7,529 bases of DNA. Origin: a bacterium (GTDB lineage: Bacteria; Bdellovibrionota_C; UBA2361; SZUA-149). Below the pieces are notes generated by a model. It saw only the letters and a list, made by a program, of their open reading frames with translations. It was not told where the DNA came from and did not search any database. Positions 1 to 7,529 of the stretch are shown here, one piece after another (within the stretch, counting starts at the first letter, position 1; every line of letters begins with the position of its first letter). The DNA lies in NCBI GenBank assembly GCA_003230795.1, contig QIGM01000388.1, positions 1 to 7,529 on the forward strand, in the 5' to 3' direction. A program made the position numbers and the translations under genes.

Positions 1-2288
<2,288 letters not shown>

Positions 2289-2306
2289 GGAGCGTGGATT
2301 GAGCTG

Positions 2307-3635
2307 ATGCAGTCTACTGGTGTAATTGCGGTTGATTATGAAACCGTTAACGATGACATTCTAAAAACCCTAGAGCCGCCAACAGTAGGTTGGTATCTGC
2401 TCTTTGCGACAGCTGTTTGCTGCATGTTGGTGGGCGCCTACTGCTGGATTTACCAGATCATGCATGGAATCGGTGTCGCTGGAATCAGTCACCCGATTAT
2501 GTGGGGTGTTTATATTACTGACTTCGTTTTTTGGGTTGGTATCGCGCACTCTGGCACTCTTATCTCAGCTGTACTCTTTCTCTTTCGCGCTAAGTGGAGA
2601 ATTCCGATTTACCGAGTCGCAGAAGCGATGACGGTATTTGCGGTATTTACTGCAGGACTATTTCCAATCATTCACCTTGGGCGACCAGCGAATTTCTATT
2701 GGCTGCTTCCGTACCCTAACCAGCGCTACCTCTGGGTGAATTTTAAGTCACCGCTCCTCTGGGATGTGTTTGCGGTAAGTACGTACCTCACAGTGAGTAT
2801 GCTGTTTTTCATCACTGGGCTAATTCCAGATATCGCGGCGGCAAGAGATCGCGCTACTGGACTGCGCAGGATTCTCTACAGCGTTACCTCACTTGGCTGG
2901 AGAGGAACGCATAAGCAGTGGCGTCATTATGCCGCCTGCTACGGCTTCTTTGCTGCTCTTGCTACGCCTCTCGTTCTCTCGGTTCACTCGGTAGTATCTT
3001 GGGATTTCGCGATGAGTAATGTGCCGGGATGGCACACCACCATCTTTCCTCCTTACTTTGTTGCGGGAGCGATTTTCTCAGGGCTTGCTATGGTAATGAC
3101 TATTACCATTCCAATGAGAAAAGCCTTTGAACTAGAGAAGTACCTCACGATCTGGCATTACGAGAAAATGTCTCAGTTGATTATGTTCACCTCGGGAATT
3201 GTTACCTATGCATACGTGACTGAATTCTACATTGCTTGGTATAGTAACAACCAATTTGAGCAATATCAGTTTTGGTTCCGTCCCTTTGGCTACTTTGCGC
3301 CGGCGTTCTGGATGATGATCTTTTGCAACTGCGTTGCTCCTTTATCCCTTTGGTGGAAGAAATGCCGCACCAATCTGGTTTGGTTAATGATTCTCTCAAT
3401 TATCATTAACATCGGGATGTGGTTTGAGCGTTTCAATATTATCCTTCAGTCGCTCACCGTTGAATTCGACCCTGCGGCTTGGGGTAACTACAATTTTTCA
3501 TGGATTGAAGCAGGGATCACTCTTGGTTCCTTCGGATGGTTCTTCTGCTTCTTATTACCCTTTATTAAATTCTTTCCATCTGTCTCTATCACTGAGGTGA
3601 AAGAGGTGGTGGAGATACCCGGAGAGAAGCACTAA
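2307..3635 (+). CDS. actC: ActC, NrfD-like quinol-binding membrane subunit of Alternative Complex III
   Basis: This is an integral membrane protein of the NrfD/PsrC family which, in ACIII, forms the quinol oxidation site beside the iron-sulfur half of ActB. The 442 residues contain about ten hydrophobic helices, near 28-50, 65-92, 107-125, 148-172, 208-230, 245-268, 289-312, 328-350, 356-378 and 400-422, matching the ten expected for ActC. Visible family landmarks are HLGRP (123-127), the HSVVSWDFA segment (227-235) and FERFN (373-377). His123 and Asp153 are my candidates for quinol-site or proton-path residues, by inference from the family and not by alignment. The best ribosome-binding match, AAGGAG at 2287-2292, overlaps the actB stop and lies 14 bases before the ATG. 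That spacing is long, so a non-ATG start a few codons upstream (CTG 2304 or ATT 2298) is possible but less likely. actD follows 6 bases after the stop. Confidence 0.95.
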   Translation: MQSTGVIAVDYETVNDDILKTLEPPTVGWYLLFATAVCCMLVGAYCWIYQIMHGIGVAGISHPIMWGVYITDFVFWVGIAHSGTLISAVLFLFRAKWRIPIYRVAEAMTVFAVFTAGLFPIIHLGRPANFYWLLPYPNQRYLWVNFKSPLLWDVFAVSTYLTVSMLFFITGLIPDIAAARDRATGLRRILYSVTSLGWRGTHKQWRHYAACYGFFAALATPLVLSVHSVVSWDFAMSNVPGWHTTIFPPYFVAGAIFSGLAMVMTITIPMRKAFELEKYLTIWHYEKMSQLIMFTSGIVTYAYVTEFYIAWYSNNQFEQYQFWFRPFGYFAPAFWMMIFCNCVAPLSLWWKKCRTNLVWLMILSIIINIGMWFERFNIILQSLTVEFDPAAWGNYNFSWIEAGITLGSFGWFFCFLLPFIKFFPSVSITEVKEVVEIPGEKH

Positions 3636-3641
3636 GGTCTT

Positions 3642-4166
3642 ATGTCTACAGATTACTTAGTTACCGGTGAGTTCACCTCGATTGAGCAGACGATTGGAGC
3701 TGTAAAGTCGCTTCGTGAGGAAGGCTTGGACGACAAGATGGATGTGTATTCGTCTTTTCCCGACCATCACCTTGAGGATGCTATCTACGAGGGCAAAAAG
3801 AGAAGCCCCGTAAGAATGTTTGTATTTCTCGGTGGTTTGACTGGTTGTCTTGGCGCCTTTCTTTTTACCTCCTGGATGTCTGTGGACTATCCGCTTCGAG
3901 TAGGTGCGAAGCCGCTGATTTCTTTTCCATCGTTTGTCATAATTGCTTTTGAGTGCACGATTCTTCTCGGTGCGCTTTCAAATATTACGAGCATGTTTTT
4001 CTTTAGCCGTTTGCCGAATATTTTTCGTCCAGCTGGCTACCGCCCTCAATTTAGCGCAGGTACGTTTGGTATCAGCCTTCGAGTGCCAAAAGACGATGCT
4101 GAAGATGTTACGAAAAAACTTGAGAGCTACGGTGCAGAGGAAGTGGAGGCAGTATATGTGCGCTAG
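3642..4166 (+). CDS. actD: ActD, DUF3341 membrane subunit of Alternative Complex III
   Basis: This small membrane subunit of ACIII belongs to the DUF3341 family. It contacts the ActC/ActF membrane core; its precise role in the complex is not settled. The 174 residues are arranged as in the family: a soluble N-terminal region (1-57) opening with a ferredoxin-fold-like segment containing SIEQTIGAVKSLREEG, then a hydrophobic hairpin with helices near 58-79 and 94-121, then a soluble C-terminal region ending in an acidic helix (DDAEDVTKKLESYGAEEVEAV). The segment SFPSFVIIAFECTIL in the second helix is typical of ActD. The start lies 6 bases after the actC stop, with AAGG at 3634-3637 as a close, weak ribosome-binding match, so translational coupling to actC is likely. 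The last 11 bases overlap the start of actE. Confidence 0.93.
   Translation: MSTDYLVTGEFTSIEQTIGAVKSLREEGLDDKMDVYSSFPDHHLEDAIYEGKKRSPVRMFVFLGGLTGCLGAFLFTSWMSVDYPLRVGAKPLISFPSFVIIAFECTILLGALSNITSMFFFSRLPNIFRPAGYRPQFSAGTFGISLRVPKDDAEDVTKKLESYGAEEVEAVYVR
4145..4149 (+). promoter_or_regulatory. Strong ribosome-binding site fixing the actE start
   Basis: GGAGG lies 6 bases before the ATG at 4156, inside the last codons of actD. The same frame is open further upstream to ATG 3943, but those residues are just actD read out of frame. This site, together with the signal peptide that begins directly after it, decides for 4156. Confidence 0.85.
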
Positions 4167-4689
4167 AGTTTTATTGTCGTTAGCAGTTTTTCCTTTTGCT
4201 GTGCTGTGCTTCTTTGTCTCAACGGCAGCAGCCTTGCCTTGGGATTACGATATGTATCGTCAGAAGTCCTTGGAAGCGAATGAAGTAGCTCGCGCTCCAG
4301 TAGAGGGCACGGTGCCTCTCGGCTATAAGCCTTTTACAATGACCTTGGAAGAGGCTGAAGCTGGATTAAAGAATCCTGTGTCGTTTACGAAGAATTCAGT
4401 TTGGCGTGGACAGCGTTTGTGGAATGCCAATTGCTGGACCTGCCATGGTAAGACTGGTGCCGGGGAAGGGCCGGTTGGTAGTCAGATTGGAGCTCCCGAT
4501 TTAACTAACGATTTTTATCGCCAAAAGTCCGATGGACGCGTTTTTGGTGTGATTCATTACGGCCTACGTGCAATGCCGAGACACGGCTTTCGTTTCTCGG
4601 ATGCGGAGCAGTGGGATATCGTAAACTATCTGCGTTTCCTTCAGGGTAAGGACGTTGAAGGTATGGAACGACCTGTAAAGGAAGAATAA
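4156..4689 (+). CDS. actE: ActE, monohaem cytochrome c subunit of Alternative Complex III
   Basis: This is a periplasmic class I cytochrome c that passes electrons within or out of ACIII. From ATG 4156 it has 177 residues. Residues 1-26 form an N-terminal hydrophobic export signal ending in Ala-Ala-Ala, a plausible signal peptidase I site (cut after 26). An extended arm follows, with DMY at 32-34 and the conserved-looking RAPVEGTVPLG (46-56). The haem domain has CWTCH at 93-97 (Cys93, Cys96, His97) and the likely axial Met140 in YGLRAMP. The helix near 150-163 (AEQWDIVNYLRFLQ) closes the fold. The length and the arm-plus-single-haem plan match ActE. Unusually, there is no canonical lipobox: the only non-haem Cys are 2 and 18, and Cys18 is preceded by Ala-Val-Leu. 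The start overlaps actD by 11 bases. Confidence 0.93.
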   Translation: MCARVLLSLAVFPFAVLCFFVSTAAALPWDYDMYRQKSLEANEVARAPVEGTVPLGYKPFTMTLEEAEAGLKNPVSFTKNSVWRGQRLWNANCWTCHGKTGAGEGPVGSQIGAPDLTNDFYRQKSDGRVFGVIHYGLRAMPRHGFRFSDAEQWDIVNYLRFLQGKDVEGMERPVKEE

Positions 4690-4696
4690 CGTTTAT

Positions 4697-5986
4697 ATGT
4701 CACATTCTCTTTCTCCAGTAACAGTTGAAGATATTCCGAGCATTGTCGAGGCAAAGCCCTTGACCTTGTCGTGGACGACGAAGGTGCTACTTGCGAGCCT
4801 CGTAGTTATCGGCTTGATTGCGTTTGGCCAGGAGCTACTCGGTGGGGATGCCCGTCATGCCTGGATGGCGCTTCATGTGAACTTCACCTATTGGTTCAGC
4901 GTTGCGGCTGCCTCAAGTGGCTTCGCCGCAGTGTTCCAGATTTGTAATGCGCAGTGGTCGAGACCTATTCGAAGAATCTTCGAATCAGGGCTTCCTTTTC
5001 TTTGTGCCACTCCCTTTATCCTCGCCGTGCTCTACTTTGGTCATGGGCACCTCTTTGTTTGGGCGCATACGCCGATAGCAGGAAAGGAGGGCTGGCTCAC
5101 GTCGAACTTTGTCTATGCGCGAGATATTATCGCTCTTTTGGTGCTGATATTCCTCATCCGTAAAGTGATTACACTTTCTGTGCGCAGAGATATCTTGGCG
5201 ATACGAGGTGGCCTGACCGGTCTGAGTGATGAGCAAATTGAACGCTGGACCGCAAAGAAGTTTGATCGCTACGTTGTTGGCGCAAGCAATGATACTAAGG
5301 CAGAAATTGAGAAGACAACCGGGCTAATGGGACGCTTCTCTCCAGCAGTTGTGATCTTTTATGCCATCGTGATGACGATTATTGCCTTCGACCAAATTAT
5401 GTCAGTTGATCCGCACTGGTATTCAACCATGTTTGGCGGTTTTTATTTTATGTCCGCAGTCTACCTTGCGATGATTTTTGCCTCGCTTGCTGTTGGTTTC
5501 CTACGCTTGCAGCATCCGCTATTTCTTAAAAAGATCGAGAGACGCACTCTTTGGGATCTAGGAAAACTAATGTTCGGCTTTGGTATTTTCTGGGCGTACC
5601 TTTTCTGGTGTCACTACTTGCCGATTTGGTACGGAAACCTTCCTGAAGAAACAGCTTGGGTTATCGTGCGCCTACGTGAACAGCCTTGGCATAGCATTGC
5701 CTGGTTTGTACTCGGCACCTGTTTCATCATTCCTTTCATGCTTGGTCTTAGCCGAGACATTAAGCAGACTCCGATACTTCTGTTTGCAACGGCTCTGATT
5801 CCAGCGATTGGGCTCTGGGTGCAGATGTACTTATTGTTTGCCCCGACGCTTTACCCTGAGTTTGTTCCTATCGACTACACTGATGTCTTGGTTGGATTGG
5901 GATTCCTTGGGGCGTACATACTTTGTGCGGCCAGTTATCTTGAGCGAGTGCCGCTCATTCCTTTCGGTGATTTACTCGCTGATTAG
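4697..5986 (+). CDS. actF: ActF, second large membrane subunit of Alternative Complex III
   Basis: ActF is a second NrfD-related ten-helix membrane subunit that pairs with ActC. It is often annotated as quinone-binding subunit 2, although a functional quinol site is established mainly for ActC, and ActF has been proposed to take part in proton translocation. The 429 residues show hydrophobic helices near 29-47, 62-84, 97-117, 140-160, 214-234, 246-268, 286-309, 333-353, 358-382 and 395-415, with a cytoplasmic loop around 162-212. Family signatures are FDQIMSVDPHWYSTMFGGFY (231-250), GKLMFGFGIFWAYLFWCHYL (289-308) and WYGNLPEET (311-319), plus a C-terminal SYLERVPLIP. The ATG follows the actE stop by 7 bases; AAAGGAAG (4677-4684) lies 12 bases upstream as the ribosome-binding match. 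It appears to be the last gene of the operon, since over 200 non-coding bases follow. Confidence 0.94.
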   Translation: MSHSLSPVTVEDIPSIVEAKPLTLSWTTKVLLASLVVIGLIAFGQELLGGDARHAWMALHVNFTYWFSVAAASSGFAAVFQICNAQWSRPIRRIFESGLPFLCATPFILAVLYFGHGHLFVWAHTPIAGKEGWLTSNFVYARDIIALLVLIFLIRKVITLSVRRDILAIRGGLTGLSDEQIERWTAKKFDRYVVGASNDTKAEIEKTTGLMGRFSPAVVIFYAIVMTIIAFDQIMSVDPHWYSTMFGGFYFMSAVYLAMIFASLAVGFLRLQHPLFLKKIERRTLWDLGKLMFGFGIFWAYLFWCHYLPIWYGNLPEETAWVIVRLREQPWHSIAWFVLGTCFIIPFMLGLSRDIKQTPILLFATALIPAIGLWVQMYLLFAPTLYPEFVPIDYTDVLVGLGFLGAYILCAASYLERVPLIPFGDLLAD

Positions 5987-6049
5987 GAGAAAGAGAACCA
6001 CCAGCTTTTCCCCTAATAAATCTCGGAACTAGGGCCTTAAGCCTAAATC

Positions 6050-6069
6050 CCGTGAATCCTTGCGGTTTT
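6050..6069 (+). terminator. Weak Rho-independent terminator candidate after actF
   Basis: CCGTGA (6050-6055) can pair with TTGCGG (6060-6065) around a four-base loop, directly followed by TTTTC. Two of the six pairs are G-U in RNA and the T run is short, so this is a poor terminator. It is listed because it is the only hairpin-plus-T arrangement found after the operon. Confidence 0.25.
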
Positions 6070-6134
6070 CTCCTATCTAAGCTAGTGTCCCCGGCTGGAT
6101 CTCTCCCATTTCTCCTTCCTGAAGCGTATCCCTG

Positions 6135-6166
6135 AGGGTACAGAACAGAATACGGTTCTGTATCCT
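6135..6166 (+). repeat. 12-bp inverted repeat (hairpin) in the leader of the 371-residue gene
   Basis: The arm at 6135-6146 (AGGGTACAGAAC) pairs with 6155-6166 (GTTCTGTATCCT) around an 8-base spacer. Eleven pairs are Watson-Crick and one is G-T; after one mismatch two more pairs can form. No T run follows, so it is not a standard terminator. It ends 34 bases before the ATG at 6201. It could be an RNA leader hairpin or a DNA operator for a dimeric regulator; the sequence alone does not separate the two. Confidence 0.6.
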
Positions 6167-6187
6167 GAGAAACAAAGGTTCTATTAG

Positions 6188-6193
6188 AAAGGA
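6188..6193 (+). promoter_or_regulatory. Ribosome-binding site of the 371-residue gene
   Basis: AAAGGA lies 7 bases before ATG 6201, ordinary spacing and a good match. It supports 6201 as the real start and the gene as genuinely translated. Confidence 0.7.
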
Positions 6194-6200
6194 AAATACC

Positions 6201-7316
6201 ATGCGAATCCTCTCACCCGAGGAGCAAAAGCTCGCTGGACTAGAGCCCATCAAGCATCCAGACCAAGTTCCGCAGTATCTCACGATCTTGAGTGCTCCGG
6301 ATGCGGGTTGTTTCGATAACGAGGCTCCGGGGTTTGGTCAGCACCAATCCTTTTCTCTGCTTCAATGTCTCCATGCCGATCTGCTTCGTCATGAGAGTCG
6401 ATCTCATGTTGAAGTGGGTTCGGCACCTCATTGGAGAACGGAGAGCGTTACTCAAGAGGCTTTTTACTCTCGAGTGCCAACAAAGTTACTGCTAGGAGCG
6501 GCACAAGTTAAGAATCTTGGTTTCACGCCGAGACCAGGATTTCTCTATTTAGCTGTACCGCCGCCGCGTGACGGATGGTTGAGCTATTGGGATCGTTCTC
6601 ACTTCAAAGACCTTGATGATGACTCAACAGACTACCCAGAGGCCTGTCCTGATTCTGGCTTTGCGCATCGTGTTTTGGTGACGAGCGACCCGGAGGATGA
6701 GAGAGCCCTAATTTATCGCTACGAAAAGTTGCGCAAGGGTTCGTTCTTCGATGTTGCGATGATGATCAATGGCCGTGAGCTTGTGCTACCCGAGAATGAG
6801 GATCCCAGTAAGTATGTGTTTCATCGAACGCACATTTGGGAACATCAGCACGGGCGTGCGGAGATTCCACATGAGAGGTCGGATCGCTTTAAGTCCGATC
6901 GAAAAGAGTTGTGGAATGTTCGTTGGCCGAAGAGGCCTCGATTTATCGAGACTCCCTTTGAGTTCCCAATGGGCTATGTGAGGGAGACGATTGAAGCGCT
7001 TTCGCAAGAACGCCGTTTTCAGTCTGATCCGTTTATCACTAGTCTCGAGGGAATTCTAACCAGTAGCTTTCGTCCCGGAAAGGCCGAAGATATGGGTCAA
7101 CCATTTCCCTACGGTGAGCCCGACTACCTTGGTCCCGATCTCGCCTGGCGAGATTTCGACCAACCTTGGTGGTTCCAAAACTTGCTCTTGGCTCGTCTAA
7201 TCGGCGGCCCAATGTGGAGCAATGTTTTAGGGAACCTCGACAATTGGCTTGAAGACCCAGTTCGTTGGGATAAAGACGTAGCCTTGGTCCAAGAGGAGCG
7301 TGCCACCGTCTCGTGA
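6201..7316 (+). CDS. Hypothetical protein of 371 residues, Trp-rich, no recognised family
   Basis: I do not recognise this protein. It is probably real: it has a good ribosome-binding site (6188-6193), fills 371 codons without interruption, and uses codons like its neighbours. It has no signal peptide and no clear membrane helix, so it is likely a soluble cytoplasmic protein of about 43 kDa. It holds 12 Trp, including an adjacent pair at 323-324 in DQPWWFQNLLLARLIGG, a Pro/aromatic stretch (109-131) with PRPGF and a run of three prolines, and a His cluster at 208, 211, 215, 217 and 224. It has only three Cys (37, 56, 149), and neither CxxC nor CxxCH, so there is no sign of haem c or iron-sulfur binding. 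The last third (296-357) is rich in Trp, Pro and Asp. It sits 214 bases after actF behind its own hairpin leader, so it is probably a separate transcription unit, and a role in respiration cannot be assumed from position alone. Confidence 0.75.
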   Translation: MRILSPEEQKLAGLEPIKHPDQVPQYLTILSAPDAGCFDNEAPGFGQHQSFSLLQCLHADLLRHESRSHVEVGSAPHWRTESVTQEAFYSRVPTKLLLGAAQVKNLGFTPRPGFLYLAVPPPRDGWLSYWDRSHFKDLDDDSTDYPEACPDSGFAHRVLVTSDPEDERALIYRYEKLRKGSFFDVAMMINGRELVLPENEDPSKYVFHRTHIWEHQHGRAEIPHERSDRFKSDRKELWNVRWPKRPRFIETPFEFPMGYVRETIEALSQERRFQSDPFITSLEGILTSSFRPGKAEDMGQPFPYGEPDYLGPDLAWRDFDQPWWFQNLLLARLIGGPMWSNVLGNLDNWLEDPVRWDKDVALVQEERATVS

Positions 7317-7430
7317 TGATGGCTATTGCTTCTCTTTCCTCCTGTCCGCGTGAAAGGAGGGTGAAACCGACAGCGCGGAAACCATGTTTGTTTACTATCC
7401 ATTTCTTTTTTCGAGAGAGTGAGGATTACC
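7317..7430 (+). promoter_or_regulatory. Leader region before the last gene, with overlapping inverted repeats
   Basis: These 114 bases hold CCTCC (7338-7342) complementary to GGAGG (7356-7360), and TCCGCG (7345-7350) complementary to CGCGGA (7374-7379). The two pairings interleave and could form a pseudoknot. GTGAAA occurs at 7350 and 7361, and GAAACC at 7363 and 7378. A near-perfect Shine-Dalgarno sequence (AAAGGAGG, 7353-7360) is present without a well-placed start codon after it. A T run lies at 7406-7411. A cis-regulatory RNA is possible; I could not match it to a known riboswitch class. Confidence 0.3.
7421..7424 (+). promoter_or_regulatory. Ribosome-binding site of the gene starting at 7431
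   Basis: GAGG (within GTGAGGA) lies 6 bases before ATG 7431. It is a moderate match at ideal spacing and the main support for that start. Confidence 0.55.
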
Positions 7431-7529
7431 ATGGGTAATCAACCTAAACTTGAAGAGTTGTTTGATGACGTTGTACTTCCTGAGCTTAATCAGCACAATG
7501 AAGGTGCTGCGAGCGCAAATCGGGACGGC
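7431..7529 (+). CDS. N-terminal fragment of an unknown gene (3' partial)
   Basis: An ATG with a correctly spaced ribosome-binding site opens a frame that stays open for all 33 codons to the window edge. The peptide begins MGNQPKLEELFDDVVLPELN and continues with a polar Asn/Ala-rich segment. It has no export signal or membrane helix so far and is acidic. Too little is visible to assign a family. It lies 114 bases after the 371-residue gene on the same strand and could be co-transcribed with it. Confidence 0.6.
   Translation, partial: MGNQPKLEELFDDVVLPELNQHNEGAASANRDG

Larger units (their letters stand above)
5987..6200. other. Intergenic region between actF and the 371-residue gene
   Basis: I see no credible coding sequence in these 214 bases on either strand: no start has a good ribosome-binding site, and the open frames crossing it only extend out of actF or lie antisense to the next gene. 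It holds a weak terminator-like hairpin (6050-6069) and a well-formed 12-bp hairpin (6135-6166) close to the next start, with a pyrimidine-rich stretch at about 6101-6120 between them. I found no convincing sigma-70-type promoter. TTGCGG at 6060 with TAGTGT 17 bases on is only a 3+3 match. Confidence 0.6.

Noticed and set aside
3943..4155. Longer actE with a start at 3943
   Set aside because: This extension reads actD out of frame, and the GGAGG site with the signal peptide at 4156 fixes the start there.
6029..6045. Partial palindrome GGGCCTTAAGCCT as terminator or operator
   Set aside because: Only three to four pairs form around a short loop, and no T run follows. It is too weak to call.
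6060..6088. Possible promoter TTGCGG, 17 bases, TAGTGT
   Set aside because: Only three of six positions match the consensus in each box, which is expected by chance in a region of this size.
7124..7432. 102-residue open frame on the minus strand at the end of the 371-residue gene
   Set aside because: It is antisense to the 371-residue gene and the leader. Its Ser/Arg/Lys-rich composition has no recognisable motif.
7361..7438. Small 25-codon frame starting with GTG at 7361 directly after the AAAGGAGG sequence
   Set aside because: The start codon touches the Shine-Dalgarno sequence with no spacing, so initiation there is unlikely, and the peptide has no recognisable feature.

Overview
The window is dominated by the 3' part of an operon for Alternative Complex III (ACIII), the quinol:electron-acceptor oxidoreductase that replaces the cytochrome bc1 complex in many bacteria. 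All genes are on the + strand. The order is actB (5' end cut by the window edge), actC, actD, actE, actF. After these come a separate gene of unknown function and the first 33 codons of another unknown gene. actA, the multihaem cytochrome c gene that normally precedes actB, is expected just upstream and is not in the window.

Region by region: positions 1-2288 hold most of ActB, with the molybdopterin-oxidoreductase-like half, a His-rich linker and a four-cluster iron-sulfur half. ActC (2307-3635) and ActF (4697-5986) are NrfD-type ten-helix quinol-binding membrane proteins. ActD (3642-4166) is a small two-helix DUF3341 protein. ActE (4156-4689) is an exported monohaem cytochrome c whose start overlaps the end of actD by 11 bases. 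The genes are packed with gaps of 18, 6, -11 and 7 bases, so one polycistronic message is very likely. Positions 5987-6200 are non-coding, with a weak terminator candidate and a clear 12-bp hairpin just before the next gene. Positions 6201-7316 encode a 371-residue, Trp-rich, apparently soluble protein that I do not recognise. Positions 7317-7430 are a short leader with several inverted and direct repeats. A further gene starts at 7431 and runs off the window.

How the genes work together (known for the family): ActC, next to the membrane-facing iron-sulfur half of ActB, oxidises quinol. Electrons pass through the ActB [3Fe-4S]/[4Fe-4S] chain to the haems of ActA and ActE, and then to a periplasmic carrier or directly to a terminal oxidase. 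ActD and ActF complete the membrane domain. No oxidase gene follows actF here, although ACIII operons often run straight into caa3-type oxidase genes.

The organism is a respiring, probably aerobic Gram-negative-type bacterium with about half G+C by eye. ACIII is scattered over many phyla (Bacteroidota, Acidobacteriota, deltaproteobacterial lineages, Planctomycetota, Chloroflexota and others), and I cannot place this one further. I see no mobile element, CRISPR array, tRNA or rRNA. The ACIII operon is a known system. What is less explained is the 371-residue protein and the two structured-looking leaders around it.
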